A stretch of 64,000 nucleotides of DNA from assembly GCF_000004075.3 (NCBI RefSeq), contig NC_026658.2:26152075-26216074 (forward strand), read 5' to 3'. This DNA is from Cucumis sativus (lineage: Eukaryota > Streptophyta > Magnoliopsida > Cucurbitales > Cucurbitaceae). The notes under the pieces were generated by a model. That model did not search any database and was not told the origin of the DNA. It was given only the letters and a program-made list of their open reading frames with translations. Both the position numbers and the translations under genes were made by a program. Positions 27,190-38,545 of the stretch are shown in pieces (position 1 is the first letter of the stretch; every line of letters starts with the position of its first letter).

Positions 27190-28030
27190 AATTATTGGCA
27201 GCAAAATATTTTCAGTGTGGTCGTATAGATTGAAGGTTGGTTTGATCTGTAACCCCTCTGGTGATCATCTTCACTAAATTCATTCTTCCTACTATGTACA
27301 TCTGCTTTATACTTTCGGTTGCTGATTTTCAAATATTTTGACTTTTGTGTGCATTTTTGCAATTTTTTCTGCGATTTTATCTGATTGAACTCAATCGTAG
27401 AGGGAAACTTAGATAAGTCTGTTAGTGTAGGCAATTTAGTATAGACAATTTCAAGTGGATGCTTTTCTGCTGAGTGAGAGATTTTGTGTGTGGTTGAATG
27501 CAACCACAGCTTGAGGCACTATGCTCCACTGCGTTGGTTTTGGTTGCCAAGGGACCTTATTAGATTGCTCAAAGTTATACTGATCACCTCTGTATGGCCA
27601 TTGGTCTTTGGATGACCAGTGGTACTAAATTGTAACCCTTCCTTTATCCACCACACCTTATGTGGGGAAGGGTGTGCGTCTGGTTTTAAGTTTGGTGTTG
27701 TAAATAGGGGTTTATCAACTTTTCTTTTTCATTATTAACCACTATGAGTGGGCTTTGTGGTCAAGAAGGATCATGTAAGTGTTTTTAGGATCAATTAATT
27801 CTAATGCAGAAGCTCACAAGGTGGCCTAGACACTCATAGATATATATGTACTGTTAAGTTTGTCATGCGTCCTTGTTGGCCACAGCAAAAACACTTCCCA
27901 GAGTGTTGGTTTGGCATAGGAATATTCCTTTGGGATTCTTGAGTTTTCTGTAGGCTTAAATTTGTTTTCTTTTGTTTTGCTAAAAGGATATGTGGAAGTA
28001 CCACCTATTTCAAATGTTCTTTGGGGTTTC
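27190..28030 (-). mobile_element. Decayed Ty3/gypsy retrotransposon fragment (gag zinc knuckle plus integrase)
   Basis: On the minus strand, 27840-27930 reads in one frame LGKCFCCGQQGRMTN, a damaged CCHC gag zinc knuckle preceded by the typical 'YAKPT'. About 200 bases further on, 27530-27650 reads LQFSTTGHPKTNGHTEV and NLIRSL, the degenerate form of the integrase core motif FST..HPQT.GQTE. One frame shift later come 'WSIVPQAVVAFNHTHK' and 'HPLEIVY', and then 'KYKADVH'. The gag-to-integrase distance is far too short, so protease, reverse transcriptase and RNase H are deleted. Frames are broken and no LTR was found. It lies upstream of the RAD52-like gene in the opposite orientation. Confidence 0.8.
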
Positions 28031-28505
28031 AAAATTTCCTTCTTTGAGATTTATCGTGATACTCCAGCTGGATCATTCTATTGCATTCGGGGTTTTGTGA
28101 ATCTCTTTCTATTGTGGCTGTCCAATCCACTGATTCCACCTTGGGCTGGGATGGTGTTTTTTGGTGGTTCTTGAATAATTTACAGGTTTGAATTTTGTCT
28201 GAAATGTCTTTTTTCTTTATGTGCAGGTATATTAAATCCTTGGGGTCACTTTGAAGGCGTTCTTGTGCTTGTAAGCTACCTTCGTTTCTGTTTTATTGAC
28301 TCCGAATTGTTCTCTCTGCTTTCTTTCACGATTGTTGATTTTTTTCGTTAGTGTGGATCACTGTCGCTGTCATCAACCGCTCAAATTGAATGCTCTGATT
28401 CTAAATTTATGTCATTTAGTATTTGGTAACACCTTGCATATTTGCGAGAGAGTTGAGTTTAACTTAAGTCATCATTGGTTGTCCCTGCTTTGCTTCATTG
28501 TTATT

Positions 28506-29135
28506 ATGGCTCTCCAAACGTATGCTCATTCCCAGCTCTCAGGACCTCACCTCACTGCCTTATCCTCCATACTCTCTTCCTACTCAACTAGTGAGATTCG
28601 ACTCCCTCTAACTTCTACTACTTCAAGACGACGCCATCTTCGTCTTGTTTGCTCCAGCAGTGATGCTAATAGTAATAAGAAGGGAGTACCCAATTCCAAC
28701 TATGTTGTTCCACTTAATAAATCTTTTTCCCCAGCTAACTCATCTTGCATCACTCGACCCCTTGCTGAGATCCTCCGCGATCTAAACAAGAGAATCCCCG
28801 ATAACATCGCTCAGAAAGCCCCTCATTCTGACACCAATGATCGTTCTCCTGCCACTTTCATCCCTTGGTTTCATGCTAATAGGATGTTGAGTTTCTATGC
28901 CCCTGGATGGTGTGGAGAGATACGAGATGTCATATTTTCAGACAATGGTAGTGTAACTGTGGTATATCGTGTGACTGTTCGAGGATCGGATGGAGAAGCA
29001 CATCGTGAATCGACAGGAACTGTCTCAGCTACTGATAGCAATATTGAGGATCCTGTAGCTGCTGCAGAGGAAATAGCTTTTTGCAAGGCTTGTGCGAGAT
29101 TTGGCCTCGGTTTGTACCTCTATCATGAAGAATGA
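28506..29135 (+). CDS. RAD52-2: Organellar RAD52-like DNA-binding protein (RAD52-2/ODB2 type)
   Basis: A single open frame of 209 codons for a plant RAD52-like protein, a family that binds single-stranded DNA and promotes annealing and repair in plastids, mitochondria or nucleus. The first 50 or so residues are Ser/Thr/Arg-rich with few acidic residues (SSYSTSEIRLPLTSTTSRRR), as in a plastid transit peptide. The conserved domain follows: RPLAEILRDLNKRIPD, FIPWFHANRMLSFYAPGWCGEI, then a beta-rich segment with VTVVYRVTVRGSDGEAHRE, ending DPVAAAEEIAFCKACARFGLGLYLYHEE. The length suits the family. The chosen ATG gives the transit peptide; an earlier in-frame ATG at 28296 would add an atypical hydrophobic extension and is probably leader. 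It is flanked by the two direct repeats and lies next to a gypsy fragment. Plastid targeting is inferred. Confidence 0.9.
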   Translation: MALQTYAHSQLSGPHLTALSSILSSYSTSEIRLPLTSTTSRRRHLRLVCSSSDANSNKKGVPNSNYVVPLNKSFSPANSSCITRPLAEILRDLNKRIPDNIAQKAPHSDTNDRSPATFIPWFHANRMLSFYAPGWCGEIRDVIFSDNGSVTVVYRVTVRGSDGEAHRESTGTVSATDSNIEDPVAAAEEIAFCKACARFGLGLYLYHEE

Positions 29136-29437
29136 ATGAAGCAAACAACAGAACGATGCCATACTTCCCCGACGTGTAATAAAGTTTTTTTAGTTTCAAT
29201 ATTTTGTAGAAATGAGTACAATCTTGGCCTTGAGACACTTGAGAAGTGTACAATAGTAGTTTTAGATGATTCTGTGGAGCTTGAACTTTAGCAAAGTCAT
29301 GTATGGATACTTCCATACCATGTTGCTGATTTACATCTTTTCCATTTACACGTGTACTCCATTTCAAATATGCATTTTCAGTTTTACCCTTTTCAAATGG
29401 ATTATTCACAGTTGCTTTTACTGTTTGAGGCAATCGA

Positions 29438-30310
29438 GATTTGGCTTCAAATTTCCCTGTTTCTTCCAAGAAAAGGAATTTCAACGTCTTTTTCCTCTGG
29501 GAGAGGCAAAAAGAGGAGTTTTGTAGAGTTTGAACTTTTGGGTGGGGGAATGGTGGGCCATTGTTTCTTTGCATTTATGTTAGTGGGCAATCCTAACACA
29601 AGACTCTGCATTTCTGCCTTCACTTTGCCGGCATTCAAAAGTTTCGGCCGGCCGTTCAGTTTCCGCCACTGCCCTTTATCATCTCCGTTTTTACGAAACT
29701 AACACTGCCAGCCCCACCGGTTCTGTTCGGACCGGGTTTGAATAAGGTCAACGCCTTAGCCCTTACGGTCTAACCTCGGTTCATGACGTTAAATCTAATC
29801 TAACGGAGAACTGTACAAAGTCTCATCCACATCACATGCAATGCTGCTTATAAATAGTAGTTTGTTAATTATTTTTCTAAATAATAATAATAATAATAAG
29901 ATTAATTCTTCTTCTATTATTATTATTATTAAAAAAATAGCACTGATAGCTTCATGAGAGCCAATTGATTGACATAGACTCGAAGCAAAGTTGTGGTTGG
30001 GTTAATGCCATAGAGTGATATAATTTTGGTTTGATTAAGGAAGAAAGGTTAATTCTTTCTCTCTTTTTCTTTGGCTTTGTCGTATTATTAGATCATGAAA
30101 CTAACGCATAGATGAATATATAATTACTACCAAGAAAAAAAGAGAGACCTGGGCCCATAGAAAAGGAAAAAGACAAATTGAAGCAAAAGAAGTCACGTGC
30201 TGGGTGGTAGTTGTATAATATGAACAATCAGAATTTAGATGAAGAAGAACAGTATAATATAAGTGGCATCATTTATCGAAGTTTGGGAAAAAGCAATAAT
30301 GGAGACAATT
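29438..30310. repeat. Diverged direct repeat, copy 2
   Basis: Second copy of 25358-26370, beginning about 300 bases after the RAD52-like stop codon. It is shorter than copy 1 because of indels and carries an AAT/ATT expansion (29879-29932). Copy 1 adjoins the kinase promoter; no kinase sequence adjoins this copy. Confidence 0.8.
29879..29932. repeat. (AAT)n-(ATT)n inverted microsatellite
   Basis: An AAT/AATA run is followed after a short loop (attaattcttctt) by an ATT run, so the two arms can pair into an AT hairpin. It lies within direct-repeat copy 2 and is absent from copy 1. Confidence 0.8.
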
Positions 30311-30512
30311 AACACATCATTTGTTCTTGAAAAGTTCACTGTATATTGATTTTGGTTTTGGTTTGAACCCGTAAACAGATGAATGAGTTGGATCTAGACA
30401 ATAATTGTACAAATCACTAAGGTCTAGATCGAGAAAATGAGATAAACTGAAGTTACTATCTGTACATAACTGCAATATTAATTGTATCGTATACATAACA
30501 AATATCATGTCC

Positions 30513-33500
30513 TCACAGCTGCAATACTAAATCGGGTTGAATTTGAGAAAGAATCTGCAGATTAGAATTGGGTGCAGCAGATAAGCCTAATCCAAAATTA
30601 AGGTCAGGATCGAAGGCGATTGAATCTAGCACAGGACGTGTTGATAATTCTTGCCAATGTGCCTTTTCACTACGCTTGTCTTGTTGTGCATCGACTGTGT
30701 CCTGAAAGCAGGCGCGGGCTGGTGAATGCCACGGAGCGTGTGACTGAGAGGCATCTTCTTCTGCAAGTTTTGGCATTCCAGTTTGGTTTAACAAATCCGT
30801 ATTATCTGAACTGGAAGGGACTTGGAAAGAAGCATTGTTGAGAGGAGCTGGGCATGTAGAGTATTCTGAACAAGACGTCCCACCAAGAATAGAATCAAGT
30901 CTTACCATTTTCATTTCTTGTGAAAAATGGGGGAAAAGATTACCATTTGTGGGGTGGATGTTTGAAGGAACTAGTATGTTCTGTTCATTCGGTATACAAG
31001 TTGTTGATCCTATTAAACCTCTACTTCTGTCTAGCAACACTGTCTTGCTTTCAGCATTTCTCACTCTATCAATTTCATTATCAGCATCTTCGCCGAGTTT
31101 CAAAAAATTATTTGAAACACCAATGTTGGCCGTGCTTTCTGCCACTGTTTTCATGTCGGATGAGCCTCCATCCAGAGGCAACAAATGATGCTGCTGTAGC
31201 ATTTCAATTTCTTGTATTAATACTCGCCCCAGCTCCCGACTAATACCTTTGATTTTCTTTAAAGCAATATTCCAAACTGCAGGACCAAGATCGGCTGCAA
31301 AGAGAGCTAAGCTTCTTGCATAACCATGCTCGGCATGCAAACCCACCTGTTTGATAATGATAAAAATTAGCTTTATGATGACTGCAGTCAAACTCACCCC
31401 AATCCACCCCATCACAGAAAAAAAAAAAAAAAGGAGGGAGGGAGAGAAGAAAAAGAGCAACCCCACACTCATTCCCAAACTAAAATGGATTCCTTCAAGA
31501 CGATAAATAAGAAGTAATACGATCTCCAATGAATATACAAAAAAGTTCAATAGAAGAACAGAACAAGGAGTGCACTACATACAGTAATTAGTTGCTTCAA
31601 GTCTCCATCAAGGTCACCAAAGACAGATGGCCAATTCCCACATGACGTGGAACGATTATAGGTATCACGTCTATTCTCATTCACAGCCATATTATCATTC
31701 TTTCCACTTTTAAGAACACCCTTTAAAACAGAAGCTGAAAACGAGTGGATAAAACTCTCAGATATGTTGGACAAAACTCTAACGATGGCCATAAGATATT
31801 TTGTAGTAGTGTGAAGTATAAAAGACCTGGAAACTCAATTTTCCATTCAGGCAACCAGCTGGCCAAAGTTTCGCCATGTTGAGCTTGTGCTGTAGATGTT
31901 CTTGCTAGAGGATCTGCAGGCAGGGGTCTGAAGGTGGAACGAGCTCTTCTCAAATTGTAACCATTGACATTGTAGGAATCATCACATCCAGAAGCAAGAG
32001 TAGCACCTGAGCAGAACTCTGCTCCATTACTGTCAATAGCGTTACCAATACCTAATGATTTCTTCAGGCTCTTTCCTGGAGGCCTACCTCTCCTCACAAC
32101 TTTCTGTTCTGGTTCACTTTCATCGCTGCTCTCTCGCCTCAAATTCTCAAAATCCTTCTTTGCAAGTTCTTGTATTGATCGTGCCTAAAATAAAGTGAAC
32201 TTTAAAACATATAAACAGTAAATCCAATAATTATTCTAAAGCCACAACGTTCAAAGACAAAAATCCAAACTTGTTTAAACCTGACGGAAGAAAACAGTAT
32301 CAGAAGCATTATACTTCATTGCATTCGAACATATCAAAAAAATGTCTTCCTGCAAGATTAAAATGATAAAATATCAATACTTCACCCTATATTCCATCGC
32401 CACATTAAATTCACAAATTACTTGAAATAAATATAAATATGTATAGAAAAAAAGCATACAGTCATAAAGAGTAAAAGATGTTCATCTTATGTCATCTAAC
32501 CAAATTCCTGATGTTCAAACTTTTAGACAATAGCATGAAATATACATTATAAGAGCTCATCACAGATACTAATCAAAACCCATCGAAATTAAGACCTTGC
32601 ACATCAGTGCCTTGAGTTCCAAACCACAGTTCATAAAAAGGGCAACCATACACTTCAAGTTCGTAAAACCTTGGGGGATTGTGAACACGGGTAGGATAAA
32701 TAGCAGAAAATTCTGCAGTCTTTTGCACATACATTGACATGGATGTAATTCAGACGACTCAAACAGTTCCATGAGTCAAATATCATAAAATTAGAGAGTT
32801 GAAAAGAAGACAGAGACGTAGGCACAATCTACTGGTCAACAGAATGCAAGTCTTCAACAATAATTAAGAACCAAGCACTACATAATTAGTAAATGAACGT
32901 ATCAACAGAAATAAAAAAAGAAATTATAAAAGCACAAGTACGCACTTCAAACTGTTCCAAATTTGCGTAAGCTCCTTCATCTAATTTCGTTCTCACAGTC
33001 CCAAAATCCATAGGATTTTGAATAATGACATGGTAATCGGGAAGCTGTAAAGATTACCAAAAAATGAATCAAATTTAAGAAAACCTAAAACTAACCAATA
33101 AAAAGATTATATTCAAGAAAGAAAAAAACAAAACAAAACAAAGAAAAGTACATCGTTTGGATCCACGGGTTCGGAAAATACTCCATGGGTGTCTTTTCTG
33201 AAAGAAAACAGAGAGTACCACTCAGAACGATTATTAAATTGCAAACAATAATGTTGGAAAACGATAAGAAACAAATGAACAGTCGCACTTTTGAAGCCTA
33301 TCAAGGATGAAAATCAACAACTTTTTGTCTGGCAAAGTTGTCGTGGGACCAGACTCCACCTGCGACCCTACCCACCACATAAAATAGTATCAGCAAATAA
33401 AGTTCACAAACACACACACACCACCTTCTTCTTCTTCTTCAACAATAACAACAACTGAGCTTTGTTAAGAATTGGATACCATACCATGTGCAGGGTCTGT

Positions 33501-34497
33501 CGCTTTCAAAGCTTTATCTTCTCTCTGCAAATTAAGTTAATATCACCATTAAAACAATATTACAACTCTTGGGGTAGTGGGATTCGATTTCAATATAATA
33601 TTTAACTGTTTAGAAAGGCCTCCAATTTGATTACATCAACATAAAAAGTCAGAGATAAGACAAATTCATTCTTTTTCTAGTTGATACTCCATTATTTGGT
33701 TTGAAATATAAAATTTTAAAAAAAAGTGAGAGTTCCATTAAGTAATATTATCTACTGAAAGAGAGCTACAATGATCTCAAACTTCAAAAAGATAAAATAG
33801 AGACGAAACTTGACCAAGTCAAACACAAACCACAAACAACCGATCTGACAGAAAGTTTGCCAGAATCTTCAATTTACACGCGAAGTTAAACAAATAATTA
33901 AATCTCGTTCGTCTGGATAACATAACACAGCAATTCAATTTTTTTATTACATATTTTAAAAAGAAATTTAAAATTGGTAGATTTTATAAATCGTTTCCGA
34001 AGGGTTTTTCTTGTTTTAAAATGTTTTTTTTTTTTTTTGTGTGTTTAAAATAGACAGTTCATCACCACTTGAGAAGATCCAAACTGGGCGGCGCCGGTTC
34101 TGCGACGCTTGAGGGCTGTCTCGGACTCTTCGCCATAGGAGGCCAATTTACGCAAAGAATAACCGGACAATGTTGGACAGTTTTGACGAGACGTTAAACC
34201 GAGTAAGGGCTTATGCTTCTTCTCAATGCGCTCGTCGTCGTCGTCGGCAGCGGCAGTGATGGGGACTTGCTCTGTTCCGGAGTGAACATTGAGATTCCGA
34301 CAAGAAGGTGGGTTCCTAGGGTTGGAGGAAAAGTCGAAAGCGTCAGACGGTTCTTGATGCTGTTCCTCCTGCAACTTTTGCTGTTTGAGGAAGCGCTTTT
34401 GGAGATCTAAAAGAGAAGGGCGACCCTTTTTCTTCTTCTTCTTCATGGTGGATTTAGAAACCTCGCCCATTCTTCTTCCCTTTCTAGCAGGAACCAA
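30513..34497 (-). CDS. Bromodomain protein, BRD1/2/13 type (SWI/SNF-associated)
   Basis: Nuclear acetyl-lysine reader; the Arabidopsis relatives BRD1/2/13 belong to a plant BRM-containing SWI/SNF complex. Eight exons join in phase into 685 codons: 34069-34497, 33289-33359, 33152-33197, 32946-33044, 32281-32349, 31827-32184, 31583-31734, 30513-31346. The N-terminus has a Lys run and AT-hook-like KKKGRPS. The bromodomain (about residues 150-250) contains FSEPVDPNDLPDYHVIIQNPMDF, with ZA-loop Pro-Asp and Tyr, and SNAMKYNASDTVFFRQA, with the acetyl-lysine-binding Asn. A second AT-hook-like RRGRPPG follows. The long C-terminal part is Ser/Asn-rich and ends LNFGLGLSAAPNSNLQ. A downstream Met (MGEVSKS, 34470) is an alternative start. 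It diverges from the HMGB gene across about 0.94 kb. Confidence 0.92.
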
Positions 34498-34553
34498 AGG
34501 CAGGGAGGTTAATTGATTTCAGTTTTCACGGCGGACGATGCAGGATTTCTAGG

Positions 34554-34589
34554 CACGTGCGAATCGCATGACCCTTTCACGTGCGAATC
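34554..34589. promoter_or_regulatory. Repeated CACGTGC (G-box/ABRE-like) elements upstream of the bromodomain gene
   Basis: The 12-mer cacgtgcgaatc occurs at 34554 and again at 34578, 24 bases apart, with a further 'aacgtgcatg' at 34601. CACGTG is the core bound by bZIP and bHLH factors. The sites lie 60-90 bases upstream of the bromodomain ATG, in the shared divergent promoter region. Function is inferred. Confidence 0.55.
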
Positions 34590-34841
34590 CGTGACGGAAT
34601 AACGTGCATGCAAAGGAATAGAACACAACCGAACGCTCTCTTCAAATTATTAAACTCTAAACAAACTAAACTACTAACGCATCTCAATATGGGCCCAGTC
34701 CATCATAATGGGCTTTTCTTTTATTTAGTTAAAATATTTTAACTCTATAGGGTAGAACTTAGAACTAGAAGGTCAAGTATAAAAAAGAAAAAGAGACTCT
34801 AAGAGAAATATAAAAAATTATAAAATAAAGAAATATCAAAC

Positions 34842-34867
34842 AGAGAGAGAGAGAGAGAGAGAGAGAG
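34842..34867. repeat. (AG)n microsatellite in the bromodomain/HMGB intergenic region
   Basis: Twenty-six bases of AG dinucleotide. GAGA-type runs are common in plant promoters, but no specific role can be read here. Confidence 0.9.
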
Positions 34868-35269
34868 CCCATATATGTAAAGGGAAGGTCAGATTTGGGC
34901 CTAGTTATGCGGGCCTGGGGTTGGTATTGGGCTTATTTGATTGGAAAGAGGGGCTTTGAGAGGTTTCGGGCGCGGGGGGGAGGTGTGGAGTGGCACCGCC
35001 AAGCGAAGACAACGAATATTAGGAGAGAAAACACAAAGAGGCGGAGAGATGGAAGAGAATGAGGTGGACCAATGAAAGAAGAGTGCGCAGATTATTGAGG
35101 TGGCAATAAATTTAGAATCCCGCCTAAATCCCAGCTTTCATTTCATGCGCAATTGAATTTCAATTTCCCATTCCCCTCCATAGGGACTTAATTATCCCCT
35201 TTTTTACTCTCATTAACTCCCTCTCTTCCCACCACGTCCGCTTCTTCCTTCCTTCATCCCTCCCTCTTC

Positions 35270-35297
35270 AAACCCTAAACCTAACCTAACCTAACCT
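35270..35297 (+). promoter_or_regulatory. Telo-box-like element before the HMGB gene
   Basis: AAACCCTAAA followed by repeated CCTAA units, about 140 bases upstream of the HMGB start codon and next to long pyrimidine tracts. Telo-boxes are frequent near the transcription starts of plant growth- and translation-related genes. Confidence 0.5.
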
Positions 35298-35435
35298 CCT
35301 TCCCCGACTTCTCCCTTCGGTACGTTTCATCCATCTCCTTCCTTTTTTCTACTTTTTTTCCCTTCTAATTTCATCTCTTTTCTTTTATTTTCCTTCCAAT
35401 CGCTGCTGATCCATTACCATACTGCAGGATTGGAA

Positions 35436-36764
35436 ATGAAAGGCGGTAAATCGAGGTCGGAGTCGAAGAAAGCAGACACCAAGTGAGTTTTTTTTTGTTT
35501 TTTTTGTTTCTTTTATTTTTTTATTGGTCTTGTATGTTTATTTTCTAGCTTTGATCGACCCTAGATCTAGGAAGCTTCATTGTTTTTCAATTACCTGTTC
35601 AAAAGCTACGCGTTGACTTTCTTCTATTTGATTGATCGCTTTTGGTGATTTTTTTATCCTTTTAATTGTAGGCTTGCTGTGAAAAAAGGTGCAGCGGCTA
35701 AGAAAGGGAGTAAGAAGGCAGGGAAAGATCCTAACAAACCCAAGAGGCCTGCCAGCGCCTTCTTCGTTTTTATGTAATTTTTTTTTATCTTTTAATTTAC
35801 CCTTCTGAATGATTATCTGCAAATTGTCTAATTTTGATGGTTTTAGGGTTGCGAAAAAATTGTAAACAAGGGTACAAAGACGACGATCTTGTTTTCCATG
35901 AGCGACTACTGATGTTCGAATTAATTAGAAATACCTTTAGGAAATAACAGCGAATATTAGAATTGTTGATTTTCTACAAAATAGTTTCCTTTGATTCGTG
36001 GGTCTTTGGCATGTAGATCCTTTGTATTTGCAGTCGTTTTCTTTAGGTAAGTCGAGTACCATCTGACCCATTTGCTGCCCTGTTATTGCATTTGTTTTAT
36101 TATCAAAGGGAAGAGTTCAGGAAGAAGTTCAATGAGGAGAATCCGAACAACAAAGCAGTGTCTGCTGTAAGCTATTTAACTTTTGTACTAGTTGCTCCTT
36201 GTTTCCATTTGAATTTTCGTGACTCTTTTGTGGGAAAGAGTAAAGATGTTGGTTTACAAATGATTCAATCAGGTTGGTAAAGCTGCTGGACAGAAATGGA
36301 AATCAATGTCAGATGCTGTACGTGATAGCTATCATAGTATTTCTTATACTTATCCTGATATTATAAACTCTCTCTGAATTACTGTTTATAATATCAGGAA
36401 AAAGCACCTTACATTGCTAAGGCTGACAAGAGGAAGGTTGAATATGAAAAAAACATGAAGGCCTATAACAAGAAACAGGTATATTGTCTCGGAAAAGTCG
36501 TTCAATCATTTTGATTGCAGCACTTATTTTCTTATGTGAATGAATTCTCATATATCGGTTGAGTTCAGGCCAGTGGAGCCAATGCTGCAGAAGAAGATGA
36601 ATCTGAGAAATCAATGTCTGAGGTGAATGATGATGAGGATGGAGATGAGGGCAGCGAAGAGGTTAGCTTTCTTAAGGAGTTTAGTTAAATTAAACATCTT
36701 AAAGTTGGAACTGTTTTTTCATTTCATTTTTCCCCCTCCAATTTTGCAGGACGATGACGAGTGA
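35436..36764 (+). CDS. High-mobility-group B protein (HMGB2/3-like)
   Basis: Small chromatin architectural protein that bends DNA. Seven exons join in phase into 146 codons: 35436-35482, 35672-35773, 36109-36166, 36273-36317, 36398-36478, 36569-36661, 36750-36764. Parts in order: a Lys-rich N-terminus (KGGKSRSESKK), one HMG box (about residues 35-108: KDPNKPKRPASAFFVFM, GQKWKSMSDAEKAPY, YEKNMKAYNKKQ), and an acidic tail rich in Glu/Asp ending DDDE. The length matches plant HMGB2/3 proteins. The start is the first ATG after an intron-like 'ctgcag' 8 bases upstream, so a 5' UTR intron is likely. It is convergent with nothing and divergent from the bromodomain gene. Confidence 0.94.
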
Positions 36765-36837
36765 AGATGTAGATGATAGTAACGTCATTTAGGGTGTCAG
36801 TGTATTTGATCTTTCCATAATAATGGTTTGATCATTT

Positions 36838-36941
36838 CCTGTTATTTTGTTTTTTATATCATGAAAATATGTTAGTATCTCCCTGTTATTTTGTTTTTCA
36901 TATCATGAAAATATGTTAGTATCTCCCTGTTATTTTGTTTG
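36838..36941 (+). repeat. 44-base tandem repeat in the HMGB 3' region
   Basis: A 44-base unit beginning cctgttattttgttttt and ending agtatctc is repeated about 2.3 times with one mismatch between the first two copies. It starts 74 bases after the HMGB stop codon and probably lies in the 3' UTR. Confidence 0.85.
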
Positions 36942-37853
36942 TGCATTCAGTAACGAAGGGTTGTAATGGGAGATCATCTGCCTTGTACCTTACAATGTTA
37001 GTTATTCCAATCCAACTGTGTTTTTTTAACTTTTTAACTGAGATAACAAGATCACTCCACACATCATGTGACAATATCAAAACCTTCACTTATGTATTAC
37101 ATTTTCCAATCAAGCTCAGTTGGGCACCCTTAACAGAGTTCTCTCTTTAATTTCTCCAGTGGTTGTGTTTTTATATGTTTTTAGCCGTGTCCTCTTCATG
37201 GTTATTTGTAGGCCACTCTTTTATGCATCTCTGAGATAGTTTCTTATTTGTTTGCAGCAGCTTATTATGTCTCTGAATTTATGTTCATTCTCTTAACTGA
37301 AGAGAAGGCAATTAGTTGATTAGTAGTTGGAATGAGAGTGTCTTGCTGGCTTGGCTTGTATGGTGTTTCTGGCTAGGAAGGGGTTTTGGAGAGGGATATT
37401 TCGGTATAATTTTTCCATATATTTGTTAGTAGTTGGTGGTGGTGGGCTTTGTGTCTACATCGTATTGGTTCTTCACATTTTGGCTGATAGACTCGTTTAT
37501 ACAACATTGCTGGAAATCATAACTAATAAGCCATTATAGAATCAGATACTCAATTATATGAAACTCTTCCACCGTGCTAGAGCTGGGAATAGAAGCCTTC
37601 TCATATGCTTCGAAAGTCCAAACATCAACCAGTGTCTTTTGAAAATATTTGGGATGAACTTTTTTTTTAAAAAAGTATTGAATGTTCTTGTAGGACAATA
37701 TAAAATTGAGAGTTTGCTTTTTATTTAAGCCAACTTTTGTTGGTTGATCACAGGTTTCATGCTTATATCTAACCCAATTGTTTATTGTTAAAAACAAAAA
37801 GAGATTATTAATCAAATACCGAATACCATTATCAAATGACGTTCAATTCATTT

Positions 37854-38545
37854 TCAAGAAATTTGATGATCTGTGTATCCAATGACTGGGTCACGAGTGT
37901 AGAAAGTACTTCTATCATACCTTTTAGGCAAATCAGGGTTAGCCAAGAACAACCTTCCAAAAGCAACAAAATTAGCACCACCATTTCTAATCACTTCCAC
38001 TGCTTCCTTCTTGTATCCACCAGCCACAAGGGTCCCTTTAAACGATTTTCTCATCCCCAATAAGCTTCTTTCTTTCCCCTCCCTTTTCTCAAACCGAGTT
38101 ACCATCCTTGGCTTAATCAAGAACTTGCCTAGAGCTTGGGGATTGGAGTCACTGCAGCCGTAATCTGCAAATGGCGACAGCTGCTGATCTTTTCACACAG
38201 CTTCCACAACTTCTAAACAAAATCTTGCAGCGCTTTTCTAAGCTTCCTCCATATTGATATCATCCCTTGTGTGGTTGACTTGTCTTTAAGAAACTAATTG
38301 ATTAAGTACCCATTGGCTCCATTGATCTCAACTCCATCGAAAACCTAAATATACAAGGATTAAACTTGTTATATCAATTAGGATGTTTTTCTTTCATTTT
38401 GTTATAATAATAAAGAATCAAGTAGTACGGATGATTAATTGGTCTGCTGTTATTAGCTTCTATGACATTCATGACTGCAACCTTGTAATCCTTGACCACT
38501 TTGACTAATCGCTTTCACCGTTGGTGACAAAGGAGGGGGATATTC
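37854..38545 (-). pseudogene. 12-oxophytodienoate reductase (OPR)-like pseudogene
   Basis: Minus-strand remnant of an Old Yellow Enzyme/OPR gene. The order is correct: VVKDYKVAVMNVIEA (about 38460-38505), an intron-like gap, FDGVEINGANGYLIN followed by an in-frame stop and FLKDKSTT (about 38245-38340), a gap, then the C-terminal part (37854-38120) with GTLVAGGYKKEAVEVI, FVAFGRLFLANPDLPKRYDR and DPVIGYTDHQIS. The N-terminal half with the FMN-binding start is missing, the FDGVE...GGSLENR segment is broken, and no open path joins the pieces. Intact OPRs are about 370 residues. It probably derives from a duplicated gene elsewhere. Confidence 0.82.
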
